This document shows, piece after piece, positions 9,434 to 18,034 of a stretch of 64,000 nt of DNA. The notes under the pieces were generated by a model. That model saw nothing but the letters and a program-made list of their open reading frames with translations, was not told the DNA's origin and did no database searches. Origin of the DNA: Panacibacter microcysteis (GTDB lineage Bacteria > Bacteroidota > Bacteroidia > Chitinophagales > Chitinophagaceae); contig NZ_JADWYR010000002.1 of assembly GCF_015831355.1 (NCBI RefSeq), forward strand, positions 1,178,001 to 1,242,000, given 5' to 3'. Both the position numbers and the translations under genes were made by a program. The stretch's first letter is position 1; each line of letters starts with the position of its first letter.

Positions 9434-10051
9434 ATGAAATCAATTACAATCGAAGGACAACTGAGGACCGAACTAGGCAAAAAAGCCACCCGCCAGCTTC
9501 GCTCTCAGGAACTTGTGCCTGGTGTAATTTACGGGGGTGCCAAGGAAGTGAGTTTTTCCGCTTCGGCAAAGGCTTTAAAGCCATTGGTTTATACCGGTGA
9601 ATTTCAACTGGCAGAAGTAAATGTAGATGGCAACAAGTACACCTGCATCTTAAAAGACCTGCAGTTCGACAAAGTTACCGACACACTTACACACATTGAT
9701 CTGTTAGAACTGGTAGAAGACAAAAGAGTGATCGCAAACCTGCCTTTAAAATTTGTTGGCGCCGCAGCAGGCGTTAAAGCCGGTGGTAAACTGGTTTTAA
9801 AAATGAAGACCATCAAAGTAAAAGCATTGCCGAAAGATCTGAAAGAAAACATTGAGGTAGATATTACCAACCTCGAGATCAACGGTAACATTCGTGTGGA
9901 AGATATCAAAACAGAAAACATGGAAATCCTCAATTCTCCACGTATCTCTGTTGCATCTGTGGTTATGACACGTCAGTTAAAACAGGAAGAAGCTGCTGCA
10001 CCTGCAAAAGGCGCTGCACCTGCAAAGGGAGCTGCTCCTGCAAAGAAATAA
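9434..10051 (+). CDS. rplY: 50S ribosomal protein L25/Ctc
   Basis: A 205-aa member of the long (Ctc-type) L25 family, which binds 5S rRNA in the large ribosomal subunit. An N-terminal L25 beta-barrel (ITIEGQLRTELGKKATRQLR) is followed by the Ctc beta domain. The C-terminus is a low-complexity Ala/Pro/Lys tail with AAPAKG repeats, common in Bacteroidota L25. It follows prs and precedes pth, an order (prs-rplY-pth) widely conserved in bacteria. A terminator lies 21 bp after the stop, so pth is likely transcribed separately here. Confidence 0.96.
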   Translation: MKSITIEGQLRTELGKKATRQLRSQELVPGVIYGGAKEVSFSASAKALKPLVYTGEFQLAEVNVDGNKYTCILKDLQFDKVTDTLTHIDLLELVEDKRVIANLPLKFVGAAAGVKAGGKLVLKMKTIKVKALPKDLKENIEVDITNLEINGNIRVEDIKTENMEILNSPRISVASVVMTRQLKQEEAAAPAKGAAPAKGAAPAKK

Positions 10052-10072
10052 GCTACAGCTACATTACTACAG

Positions 10073-10100
10073 CCCTGTACATTGTACAGGGTTTTTTTTT
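10073..10100 (+). terminator. Terminator after rplY
   Basis: Stem CCCTGTAC/GTACAGGG with a very short loop followed by nine T residues. Confidence 0.88.
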
Positions 10101-10140
10101 AGCATGAAAGCAATATTATGAGCCAGGCTGTAGTACAGGC

Positions 10141-10210
10141 ATGAAGCTTTCGTTGCGTCGCACTCTTGTACTGCAAAGCATCACTCAGCAAACGAGAAGA
10201 CCATAGCGGA
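10141..10210 (-). repeat. Dispersed REP-like repeat, variant B
   Basis: Near-identical to the copy at 1072-1146: CGTTGCGTCGCACTCTTGTAC followed after a spacer by AAACGAGAAGACCATAGCG. It lies between the rplY terminator and pth. Confidence 0.82.
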
Positions 10211-10317
10211 ACAACCAGCCTGCAATACATGTCTTGTATTGTTTGATCAATAGTATAGCTGCAGAAAGTATTATTTTGCAGGCAATAAAAACCGGCAGTA
10301 AGTAATAAAAGAAAACT

Positions 10318-10893
10318 ATGTCAAAGTACCTGATCGTTGGCCTGGGAAATATAGGTTCAGAATATGCACATACAAGACATAATATAGGCTTTGATGTGCT
10401 AACGGCTTTTGTGCTCAAACATAACGGCACATTCACTACACAAAGACTGGCAGAAGTAGCAGAAATAAAATGGAAAGGAAAGATCTTTATTTGCATAAAG
10501 CCCACCACTTATATGAACCTGAGTGGTAAAGCTTTTAAATACTGGATGGATAAAGAAAAAGTACCTGTTGAAAACACGCTTACTATCGTTGATGATCTTG
10601 CATTGCCGCTTAGTAAAATCAGGCTCAGACCATCAGGCAGCAGCGGTGGTCACAATGGTCTTACAGACATTGAAGCAACCATTGCTACAGACAAATATCC
10701 CAAACTGCGTTTTGGCATTGGCAACAATTACCCGCGTGGCATGCAGGTAGAATTTGTATTGGGCAAATGGTTTCCTGAAGAAGTTGCAGTGGTTGCAAAA
10801 AAAGTACAGGCATGTATAGAAGCCATTGAAAGCTTTTCCACTAACGGCATTGAAAGAACAATGAACTTAATAAATAAAACGGAATTTATTTAA
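10318..10893 (+). CDS. pth: Peptidyl-tRNA hydrolase
   Basis: A 191-aa cytoplasmic esterase that recycles peptidyl-tRNA dropped from ribosomes. Conserved features: GLGNIGSEYAHTRHNIGF holding the catalytic His near residue 20, KPTTYMNLSG, the VDDLALPL Asp, and GSSGGHNGL. Length is that of the bacterial Pth family. It belongs to the prs-rplY-pth neighbourhood but is separated from rplY by a terminator and a dispersed repeat, implying its own promoter. Confidence 0.96.
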   Translation: MSKYLIVGLGNIGSEYAHTRHNIGFDVLTAFVLKHNGTFTTQRLAEVAEIKWKGKIFICIKPTTYMNLSGKAFKYWMDKEKVPVENTLTIVDDLALPLSKIRLRPSGSSGGHNGLTDIEATIATDKYPKLRFGIGNNYPRGMQVEFVLGKWFPEEVAVVAKKVQACIEAIESFSTNGIERTMNLINKTEFI

Positions 10894-11008
10894 TTAAGTG
10901 AGTTGCATGTTTTATCTTGCGGTAAGGACATATATACTAAAACGGCTATAACTGATTACCTTATGGAAACAAACGTTCCTGTATTACCCTAAAACAGAAT
11001 CTGAATCT

Positions 11009-11620
11009 ATGAAAATATTTTGCGTTGGTCGCAATTATGCAGAGCATGCAAGGGAACTACATAACGACATTCCCGACGAACCAGTGATTTTCTTAAAGCC
11101 CAAAAGTGCTTTAATTCAACCACACGTACATTTTTACTACCCGGAATTTACCAATGAGCTTCACTACGAAGCTGAGCTTGTGCTGCGCGTTTCAAAAAAC
11201 GGCAAATACATTCCCGATTATGCTGCCGCCAAATACTTTAATGCCATCACTGTTGGTATTGATTTTACGGCAAGAGATGTACAACAGGAACTTAAGAAAA
11301 AAGGCCTGCCATGGGAAAAAGCAAAAGCATGGGACAACTCAGCCATAGTAGGTGAATGGACTGACCTTACACCAGACCTGTTGAAAAAACCCTTCAACTT
11401 TTCAATGGATCTCAACGGCGAAACAGTACAACGCGGAACCAGTAATGACATGATTTTCTCCTTCGATAAAATAGTGGCTAACATATCCCAGTATTTTTCC
11501 CTTAACATTGGAGACCTCATTTTTACCGGAACCCCGGCCGGTGTTGGTGAATGTGTAGTAGGCGACGAACTCACAGGTTACCTGGAAAGCAAAAGAGTAT
11601 TTTCACTCATCGTGAAATAA
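11009..11620 (+). CDS. Fumarylacetoacetate hydrolase-family protein
   Basis: A 203-aa FAH-fold protein consisting of the catalytic domain alone. The N-terminus MKIFCVGRNYAEHA and the metal ligands (Glu-x-Glu in HYEAELVLRV, Asp in KAWDNSAIVG) follow the pattern of small acylpyruvase/oxaloacetate tautomerase-type FAH proteins. The exact substrate cannot be read from sequence; acylpyruvate hydrolase or oxaloacetate decarboxylase activity is typical of such short forms. It lies 46 bp before the E1 fusion gene on the same strand with no terminator, so they may share a transcript. Confidence 0.9.
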   Translation: MKIFCVGRNYAEHARELHNDIPDEPVIFLKPKSALIQPHVHFYYPEFTNELHYEAELVLRVSKNGKYIPDYAAAKYFNAITVGIDFTARDVQQELKKKGLPWEKAKAWDNSAIVGEWTDLTPDLLKKPFNFSMDLNGETVQRGTSNDMIFSFDKIVANISQYFSLNIGDLIFTGTPAGVGECVVGDELTGYLESKRVFSLIVK

Positions 11621-11666
11621 TCTGCTACCCGCCCCGTTTATTCATTGCACCTACGGATATTTGCGC

Positions 11667-13733
11667 ATGTTTACCAAAAACACACTTGCTAAAGCCTGGC
11701 GACTGATGGCTGCTGCACGCAGCATGGCAGACATTTATGAAAACAACCGCCAGGTTTGCAAATATGTGCATTCAACATCCAAAGGTCACGAGGCCATACA
11801 AATAGCCACCGGTTTACAACTGCTCCCGTGCGATTATGTCAGCCCGTATTACAGGGATGACAGCCTGATGCTCGCTGCCGGTTTTAAACCTTACGAGCTT
11901 ATGCTGCAGCTGCTGGCAAAAGCCGGTGACCCGTTTTCGGGTGGCCGTTCTTATTATTGTCATCCGTCCAGCAGGGATCAGCACAAACCCGTCATCATAC
12001 ACCAGAGCAGTGCCACCGGCATGCAGGCCATTCCCACCACCGGTGTGGCGCAGGGCATACAATACCTCGAACAGGCAAATTCACCACTCTACCGCCGTGG
12101 CGATGGCAATGAACCGCCTGTTGTCATCTGCAGCCTCGGAGACAACAGTGTTACCGAAGGTGAGGTAAGTGAAGCGTTCCAGTTTGCGGTGTTAAAAGAA
12201 TTACCCATCATCTTTCTTGTACAGGATAATAACTGGGGCATTAGTGTAACGGCCGAAGAGGCACGTGCCATGAATGCCTTTGAATATGCAGAAGGTTTTC
12301 CCGGCATGCATAAAATGCAGGTCGACGGCTCAGATTTTACCGCGTCTTACGATACCATGCGTATGGCGCTTGCATTTGTAAGAAACATCCGCAAACCGGT
12401 ATTGGTGCACGCCACAGTACCCCTGCTCGGCCACCATACCAGCGGGGTAAGAAAAGAATTTTACAGAACCAAAGAAAACCTCGAAGAGCATGCACTGCGT
12501 GATCCTTATCCGAAAATGCGCAGCATGCTCGAAAGCCACGGTTTCACCGGGCTGGAAATAAACAGCATAGAAGCAGCAGCAATAGAAGAAACGCTGCAGG
12601 CTTTTGAAGAGGCCCGCAATGCAGAAGAGCCCTCACCTGCAAACGTAGAGGCACATGTATTTGCCCCCACAACAGTTATGGAAGAAACCGGTACCCGCAG
12701 CCCTGCAGGTAGTGAAAAGATCATGATGGTTGATGCCGCATTGTTTGCCATTGAAGAACTGATGCAGCAGCACGACGAATGTATTTTGTACGGGCAGGAT
12801 GTGGGCAGAAGGCTTGGCGGTGTATTTCGTGAAGCGGCAACACTCGCAGAGAAATTTGGCGATCACCGCGTATTCAATACCGCCATACAGGAAGCGTATA
12901 TCGTAGGCTCTACCGTTGGCATGTCGGCCGTTGGGCTTAAACCTATTGTAGAGGTACAGTTTGCTGACTATATCTATCCCGGCTTTAACCAACTGGTGAC
13001 AGAGATCTCCAAATCCTGCTATCTCTCCAATGGCAAGTTTCCCATAAGCATGATATTGCGGGTGCCCACCGGTGCTTATGGCGGCGGTGGCCCATACCAT
13101 AGCGGCAGCGTGGAATCTACCCTGCTCAGCATCAAAGGCATCAAGGTTTGTTACCCGTCTAATGCCGCAGATATGAAAGGGTTAATGAAAGCCGCATATT
13201 ACGACCCCAACCCGGTGGTAATGCTCGAGCACAAAGGACTTTACTGGAGCAAAGTGCCCGGCACCGAAGAAGCCAAAAACATACAACCTTCCCGCGATTA
13301 TATTTTACCACTTGGCAAGGCCAACATTGTTTTACCAGCAGACAACAACAAAGTAAGCAAAGGCGAAAGCGTTTGTATCATCACTTATGGCATGGGCGTT
13401 TACTGGGCCAAAGCTGCTGCCGCCAATTTCCCCGGCAGTGTGGAAGTGCTTGATCTGCGTACACTCTTCCCGCTTGATGAAGAACTGGTGTTTGATACGG
13501 TGCGCAAACACGGCAAATGCCTAGTACTGAGTGAAGAACAGCAAAACAATTCTTTTGCCGAAGCGCTGGCCCACAGAATCACGTACAACTGCTTTATGCA
13601 CCTGGATGCACCGGTAGAAGTAATGGGTGCGCTCAACCTGCCCGCTGTACCCATCAATCTTGCGCTTGAAGCCGCCATGCTCCCCACCCCTGCCAAACTT
13701 ATTGACAGGCTGCAACAATTATTCAGCTACTGA
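11667..13733 (+). CDS. Fused alpha-beta dehydrogenase E1 (branched-chain 2-oxoacid type)
   Basis: A 688-aa thiamine-diphosphate enzyme with the E1 alpha and beta subunits fused in one chain. Residues about 1-330 are the alpha part, with the ThDP motif beginning GDNSVTEGEVSEAFQ near residue 158 and closing in QDNNWGIS. Residues about 350-688 are the beta part (ILYGQDVGRRLGGVFRE, FADYIYPGFNQL, GGGGPYHSGSVES). It would oxidatively decarboxylate a 2-oxoacid and pass the acyl group to lipoyl E2, probably branched-chain, from resemblance to Bacteroidota fusions. No E2 or E3 gene is nearby. ATG 11667 is preferred over TTG 11661. The linker near 320-345 is Glu/Ala/Thr-rich. Confidence 0.9.
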   Translation: MFTKNTLAKAWRLMAAARSMADIYENNRQVCKYVHSTSKGHEAIQIATGLQLLPCDYVSPYYRDDSLMLAAGFKPYELMLQLLAKAGDPFSGGRSYYCHPSSRDQHKPVIIHQSSATGMQAIPTTGVAQGIQYLEQANSPLYRRGDGNEPPVVICSLGDNSVTEGEVSEAFQFAVLKELPIIFLVQDNNWGISVTAEEARAMNAFEYAEGFPGMHKMQVDGSDFTASYDTMRMALAFVRNIRKPVLVHATVPLLGHHTSGVRKEFYRTKENLEEHALRDPYPKMRSMLESHGFTGLEINSIEAAAIEETLQAFEEARNAEEPSPANVEAHVFAPTTVMEETGTRSPAGSEKIMMVDAALFAIEELMQQHDECILYGQDVGRRLGGVFREAATLAEKFGDHRVFNTAIQEAYIVGSTVGMSAVGLKPIVEVQFADYIYPGFNQLVTEISKSCYLSNGKFPISMILRVPTGAYGGGGPYHSGSVESTLLSIKGIKVCYPSNAADMKGLMKAAYYDPNPVVMLEHKGLYWSKVPGTEEAKNIQPSRDYILPLGKANIVLPADNNKVSKGESVCIITYGMGVYWAKAAAANFPGSVEVLDLRTLFPLDEELVFDTVRKHGKCLVLSEEQQNNSFAEALAHRITYNCFMHLDAPVEVMGALNLPAVPINLALEAAMLPTPAKLIDRLQQLFSY

Positions 13734-13791
13734 TTGTTGAAATCTATTGAACAGCCGGTTAATTTCCAGGTAGCCGGCTATGGTATCATTG

Positions 13792-13838
13792 GGCATCGCC
13801 TGTTGTGTCACTCACTTGTGCGTTCGGTTGTTATGGCG
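13792..13838 (-). repeat. Dispersed REP-like repeat, variant A
   Basis: Reverse orientation copy: GGCATCGCCTGTTGTGTCAC, then TCACTTGTGCGTTCGG and GTTATGGC. It lies 58 bp after the E1 stop codon and marks the boundary between the housekeeping block and the AT-rich accessory region. The rest of 13734-14145 shows no gene; a TATATTTG promoter-like box is at 14026-14033. Confidence 0.85.
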
Positions 13839-14145
13839 ACTGTAGCGATGCGCTTCATCCGGTCACCCGGCGCATCAACTGGCTTTACCACTTATTGGTC
13901 GTTGTTTAACAAATAAGAGAAAAATTAAACAGTGGATTATAGCAACCCTATAATATCAAAACGGCGGATCAACAGTGATGAAATTCATTGATATATGATT
14001 TATTAAAATGTTGAAGTATTGCTTTTATATTTGTGTTGTATGCCATTTACTTCGACCCTCTTCAAATTAAAACAGGTAGACTTTAATTGAGAAGTATTTA
14101 AAAACAGCATAAATCGCAAGACATAATCAAAGGTTTAACCGTCTT

Positions 14146-14382
14146 ATGGTTATGACACATACATTAGCACGACAAATGACAAGAAAAGGTTACATCTTTA
14201 TTTTTTTGTTCGCACTATTTAATGCGATGGCACGGACCTTATACTATAGAATATATATCGCAAAAGATTTTGGAGAAGTTTCTTTCGGACATATTTTATT
14301 AAGAATTATTATCCTCTTCTTAATGTTCTTCATTCCAGGATTTTTCGCAGTTCGATGGTACTATCGATTAAAAGATAAGTAA
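14146..14382 (+). CDS. Small two-TM protein, unknown
   Basis: A 78-aa orphan with two predicted membrane helices (about residues 15-35 and 50-70) and a basic C-terminus (RWYYRLKDK). No family recognised. It is AT-rich compared with the housekeeping genes before it. A TATATTTG box 112 bp upstream could drive it. Just downstream, a 21-codon frame (14395-14460, MKELKDEQTSLRYAKPTTIK) ends at a TGA beyond which the same frame stays hydrophobic (LLFGLLRLDAVF), suggesting remnants of a second small membrane gene. Neither assignment is firm. Confidence 0.5.
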   Translation: MVMTHTLARQMTRKGYIFIFLFALFNAMARTLYYRIYIAKDFGEVSFGHILLRIIILFLMFFIPGFFAVRWYYRLKDK

Positions 14383-14567
14383 AAAATAATGATTATGAAA
14401 GAATTGAAAGACGAGCAGACAAGTCTTAGATATGCAAAACCGACTACAATCAAACTATGACTGCTCTTTGGCTTATTACGCTTAGACGCAGTCTTTGACC
14501 TGCGCCCGGCCTTCATCAGTATTGATTTTTTTTACTAAAACAACTGAAATGGAAGCTGAGAAAAACG

Positions 14568-14768
14568 GCATACAACATGGGTTTGCTGCAAATGTGGCTG
14601 GACGTTGGAACCTTCTTCCGCCGTTCGCTACTCGACTTCAGTTCGGGCTTTACGGATTGCTATTAGGCTTTAGTTCTTAACTTGTACTTTTAAATCATCA
14701 ATCAGCGGCGGTGCCGTGCAGACGGAATACTAATACCACAACTGCAGCAAGCCCTGAACGTTGGTAGC
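14568..14768 (+). repeat. Cassette-boundary element E0 (201 bp)
   Basis: First of five related elements. Left end GCATACAACATGGGTTTGCT, right end AGCAAGCCCTGAACGTTGG followed by TAGC. The right end reverse-complemented (GCTACCAACGTTCAGGGCTT) pairs with the left with a small asymmetric bulge. The inner part holds GGCTGGACGTTGGAA and a CAGACGGAA motif shared with the other copies. It ends 17 bp before the GTG start of the next gene. Confidence 0.8.
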
Positions 14769-14785
14769 AATTGTAAACAGAAATC

Positions 14786-15373
14786 GTGACACCGAAACAA
14801 ATTGAAAGAGCAAAGAAAAAAATCGCTGACATTAAGCGGACACTTTCTTCAGAGAAAAGAAAGTTTGGCTGCTATGACGACAGCCGTGGACTTCGTTACT
14901 TGCCGACAAAATATTTCATTCAGTTGGGGGACTATACCGATGGTTTGACATACCTCAAGTGGTTCGACAAAAATTTTCCAGACGATGCCGGGTTTCCAGA
15001 GTTTTTATTTGAACAAACAATTATTTTTTTCAAATGTGGTAAGGTAAATATAGCAGAACAAAAAGCCTTTCACACTTTTTGCTCTAACCCCTACTGGTTT
15101 GACAAATTCTTCGGCAGACACATATCACCGCATGACATGTGGCATAGTTCCAACCTGACAAGGCCGGAATATACAGACGCTGTCGATTATTCAAGTTCTC
15201 AGCCAGATCTATCCGATTTTGCTGTGTGGCTTGACTCATTCATCTCGACCGACGATTTTATTAATCGCAGTAATAAGTACGTTGACATTTACAAGCGTCT
15301 GAAAACAGAGACTAATAAAGAAATGCGGCACTACTTGGTGCGACAAGCTTTTCAGTTAGAGCAAGGGGAGTAA
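14786..15373 (+). CDS. Orphan cassette protein 1
   Basis: A 195-aa protein, probably cytoplasmic: no signal peptide, basic N-terminus (ERAKKKIADIKRTL) and an aromatic-rich middle (YTDGLTYLKWFDKNFPDD). Helical content with an even spacing of aromatic residues gives it a weak TPR-like look, but no family was recognised. The GTG at 14786 is used because element E0 ends 17 bp before it, the same spacing seen before the next cassette gene; no strong ribosome-binding site is visible. The stop codon is 12 bp before element E1. It fits the pattern of a mobile gene cassette carrying one orphan reading frame. Confidence 0.65.
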   Translation: MTPKQIERAKKKIADIKRTLSSEKRKFGCYDDSRGLRYLPTKYFIQLGDYTDGLTYLKWFDKNFPDDAGFPEFLFEQTIIFFKCGKVNIAEQKAFHTFCSNPYWFDKFFGRHISPHDMWHSSNLTRPEYTDAVDYSSSQPDLSDFAVWLDSFISTDDFINRSNKYVDIYKRLKTETNKEMRHYLVRQAFQLEQGE

Positions 15374-15385
15374 CGATGCACAACT

Positions 15386-15591
15386 GCTACCAACAAGGGG
15401 TTTGGCAAAAATGCGGGCTAACGGAACTTTTTCTTCAACTGCATTTTTTCAATTAAGTTTTTGCACCGGCTGACCGAACGCTATTAAACAAAAATCTATA
15501 ACTTGAAGAATTAAACATTAATCAAATTCAGTAAGCCAGGCAGACGGAACGCAGATGTCCCGCACTTCGCCAAGCCCTGACCGTTGTATGT
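15386..15591 (+). repeat. Cassette-boundary element E1 (206 bp)
   Basis: Left end GCTACCAACAAGGGGTTTGG, right end GCCAAGCCCTGACCGTTGTA then TGT. The ends are complementary over about 30 bases with a two-base bulge, extending into GCGGG/CCCGC. Inner motifs CTAACGGAA and GGCAGACGGAACG correspond to the conserved inner boxes. It begins 12 bp after one stop codon and ends 17 bp before the next ATG. Confidence 0.82.
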
Positions 15592-15608
15592 AATTTTATT
15601 CAACCACT

Positions 15609-16289
15609 ATGATAACCTCAACACTTCAATATTTACTTGCATTTGGTTTGACACTTTCCTTCAATTTCGGAAACCCAAAACCTATTCAGGACAATTCTAT
15701 TTTCCTTCCGGACACAACAGTTGGTAGCAAGATAATAACAGATGAAATTGCAGGTTCAGCATACAGAAAAAGTGCAAAGGGTTACTTTTTAATTATTGGT
15801 AAGGACACATCAAAGTTCACCTGCATTTTTAGTGACTCGAAAGACGGGAAGTATGTTTCATTGGATTTCATAGGAAAAGATAACCAAACATCATACAGAG
15901 AACGAATGGAACATTTAAGAATAATTTTACCATTTGCTTCCAAAGATTACAAAATGGACTCGTTAAAATCAATTTACTTTGGGAGGCTTGTAAATAATGG
16001 AGACATTGCGATATATCTGACAAAAAATTACAGGATGAAATTTGGGAAAAGTGATAAAATAAGCAATTATTCAACAATTTCACGTTTCATTGAAAAATCA
16101 AAATTGTGTTCGGACATAAACCTAATCTTTAAGCCGTATTCAATTTCGGTTAAAAAGGTTATGGTTGAAAAGGTGTTTTTTACCTCAAAAAAAGAACTAA
16201 ATAGAACAAGTAAAATTGAGACCAAGCCATCTGAAATTAATGATAAAATTTTGGACTGCTTGACTTGGATTTCTCTAAAGCCTCTCTAA
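15609..16289 (+). CDS. Orphan cassette protein 2, putative secreted
   Basis: A 226-aa protein with a short hydrophobic N-terminus (MITSTLQYLLAFGLTLSFNF) that could be a signal peptide or anchor, followed by a lysine- and serine-rich, probably beta-rich body. No domain was recognised. Codon usage is clearly more AT-rich than in core genes such as the E1 fusion. It is bounded on both sides by ~200-bp palindromic elements, 17 bp after E1 and 8 bp before E2, so it has no separate promoter region of its own apart from the element. Confidence 0.7.
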   Translation: MITSTLQYLLAFGLTLSFNFGNPKPIQDNSIFLPDTTVGSKIITDEIAGSAYRKSAKGYFLIIGKDTSKFTCIFSDSKDGKYVSLDFIGKDNQTSYRERMEHLRIILPFASKDYKMDSLKSIYFGRLVNNGDIAIYLTKNYRMKFGKSDKISNYSTISRFIEKSKLCSDINLIFKPYSISVKKVMVEKVFFTSKKELNRTSKIETKPSEINDKILDCLTWISLKPL

Positions 16290-16297
16290 CAAATACT

Positions 16298-16498
16298 ACA
16301 TACAACAAAAGGTTTTGTGCAATTGGGGCTGGACGTTGAAGCAATCATCGGCAGTACATATCCAAGCTTTATATTCGGCGGACTTAATTCTGCCGGGCAG
16401 TAGTTCTAAACTTCAGCTTTTAGTTATAAATTTAGCTTCGGTTCCGGGCGGACAGTTGGTTAATTCCCCTACTGCACAAAGCCTCGAACGTTGTAGGC
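16298..16498 (+). repeat. Cassette-boundary element E2 (201 bp)
   Basis: Best preserved copy. Left end ACATACAACAAAAGGTTTTG then TGCAATTGGGGC; right end CCCCTACTGCACAAAGCCTC then GAACGTTGTAGGC. The ends pair over about 30 bases. Inner boxes are GGGGCTGGACGTTGAAG near the left and TTCCGGGCGGACAGTTGG near the right. Confidence 0.85.
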
Positions 16499-16549
16499 AA
16501 TTTATTTCGATACCCTAACGCAAATTGAAACCAGAAGAAATTTCTCAAT

Positions 16550-17002
16550 ATGCCATTTTCAGACGATGAACAAATTTTGGTTGAGGAAAAATCCAAGTTA
16601 AAGACACTTGTGTTAATTGGCGGGACTGGACTTTTTGTTCTTTCACTTTTCAATGTTTGCTTTTGTACAGACAACGGTTGCAGGACTTCAATTGAAGCAT
16701 TGCTAATTGGCTGGCTCGCAATGTCGACTGGTGGTGCAGCAATAGCTTGGTTGGCAAATCCACTTTTGATTGTAAGTTGGGTATTGTTGACAAAGAATAA
16801 AAAATCTGCTTGGCTATTTAGTTTGACAGCATTATTATTTTGTATTTCGTTTTTAAAATTTCAGACAATAATTGAAAACGAAGCTGGACATTATAATCCA
16901 ATAAAACGCATTGGATTGGGTTATTGGCTTTGGCTGTCAAGTTGTTTGACAACATTTGTTGGTTGTTTAACATTGCGAATATTGAAAATAAAAAACTCAT
17001 AA
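16550..17002 (+). CDS. Orphan cassette protein 3, four-TM membrane protein
   Basis: A 150-aa integral membrane protein with an acidic N-terminus (MPFSDDEQILVEEK) and four hydrophobic segments at about residues 18-38, 48-80, 86-105 and 125-145. The first extracytoplasmic loop has three cysteines (CFCTDNGC). No family recognised. Cassette context: 51 bp after element E2, 48 bp before E3. The ATG at 16550 is the first good start; no upstream in-frame start was accepted. Confidence 0.7.
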   Translation: MPFSDDEQILVEEKSKLKTLVLIGGTGLFVLSLFNVCFCTDNGCRTSIEALLIGWLAMSTGGAAIAWLANPLLIVSWVLLTKNKKSAWLFSLTALLFCISFLKFQTIIENEAGHYNPIKRIGLGYWLWLSSCLTTFVGCLTLRILKIKNS

Positions 17003-17050
17003 TTAGACATTCTTGGCTTTAACGACAATGAATTAACAGTGAGCAAAACT

Positions 17051-17252
17051 GCCTACAACATTGGTATTGCCAATAGTGGGGCTTGACATTGAAACAATCA
17101 GCAGCGGTAATTCTGCTGTACTGCGGTTCAGGGCTTGACGAATAAAGCCCAGCTTTTGTTCTTAATATTTAACTTTATCAAAAAGCTGGGCTGTTGTTCC
17201 GGCGGACGGTTGTCTATTCCCAAGCCTTCGCAAATACCTAACCGCTAGTGGC
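17051..17252 (+). repeat. Cassette-boundary element E3 (202 bp)
   Basis: Left end GCCTACAACATTGGTATTGC then CAATAGTGGGG; right end CCCAAGCCTTCGCAAATACC then TAACCGCTAGTGGC. The right terminal motif is diverged (CGCTAGTGGC instead of GTTGTAGGC). An additional inner inverted repeat AGCCCAGCTTTT/AAAAGCTGGGCT lies at about 17146-17192. Confidence 0.78.
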
Positions 17253-17299
17253 AATTTTTAACGACCCTACGATTTTAAAATATCATCCGACACAGATCA

Positions 17300-17812
17300 A
17301 TGGAGCAAACAACATTAAAAAGAACTTACAATATTTCATTTCTCATAATGCTATTTTGTATTTTCTGTTTTACAGTTGGACAATTTATCCCGATTTATTT
17401 TACGGACACAGGCTTCAGGACGCTCTTTTATTTTGTCATTTACATTTTACTTGTAATCGCAGTAAGTAGGACAATTTTTAAGAGAATTCATAAATCACGA
17501 AAAGAAAATGTTTCATCTGCTTGGTTTTATTCAATTTTAATTGGCTTTGCAACACTTGTTATTTTCGGACTTTGGACTTTGGGGTTATTCTTTTCAGTTT
17601 GGACAGAAGCTTCAATCCTTTATGTAAAAAAAGACAATCCAAAAATAAAAATTATCAGACGCTATGTAAATGAAGGTGCTTTTGGCGGAGGTACACACCC
17701 CAACGATTATCAAATTGTACTTCATAGACCAATATTGTTTATTTTTAAAATGGAGACTTCGATTGACACAGCAAAAATTGATAGAACAGTTTGGCTACAA
17801 CGGCAGGACTAA
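17300..17812 (+). CDS. Orphan cassette protein 4, three-TM membrane protein
   Basis: A 170-aa membrane protein. Hydrophobic segments are at about residues 12-32, 40-60 and 75-100, followed by a soluble C-terminal domain of about 70 residues containing GAFGGGTHPND and ending WLQRQD. No family recognised. It lies 47 bp after element E3, and its stop is only 4 bp before the left end of E4. Low GC and orphan status match its cassette neighbours. Confidence 0.68.
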   Translation: MEQTTLKRTYNISFLIMLFCIFCFTVGQFIPIYFTDTGFRTLFYFVIYILLVIAVSRTIFKRIHKSRKENVSSAWFYSILIGFATLVIFGLWTLGLFFSVWTEASILYVKKDNPKIKIIRRYVNEGAFGGGTHPNDYQIVLHRPILFIFKMETSIDTAKIDRTVWLQRQD

Positions 17813-17816
17813 AACT

Positions 17817-18015
17817 GCCACCAACAGGGGGTTTTATTCTATTAGGGCTTGACCAATAATCTTCAACTAAAAGCAAAGCCAGTCTTCAGTTTCAGCAGGA
17901 CAAACACCTTTGACCTTTTGTACAAACAATGAACATTTAATTATGAATTTAGCAGCTGTACCGGGCAGGACATTGGTAAATATCCCAACAGCAAAAAGCC
18001 CTGGACATTAGCGGC
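17817..18015 (+). repeat. Cassette-boundary element E4 (199 bp)
   Basis: Left end GCCACCAACAGGGGGTTTTA, right end AACAGCAAAAAGCCCTGGAC then ATTAGCGGC. Inner boxes TAGGGCTTGACC and GTACCGGGCAGGACATTGG align with those of E2 and E3. It ends 19 bp before a small Cys-rich reading frame. Confidence 0.78.
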
Positions 18016-18034
18016 TATTTTACAGACCATCAGT

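Noticed and set aside
14568-18015. Elements considered as canonical integron attC sites
   Set aside because: The terminal motifs do not match RYYYAAC/GTTRRRY exactly, elements are longer than most attC sites, and no intI-like gene is in the window; described as attC-like only.
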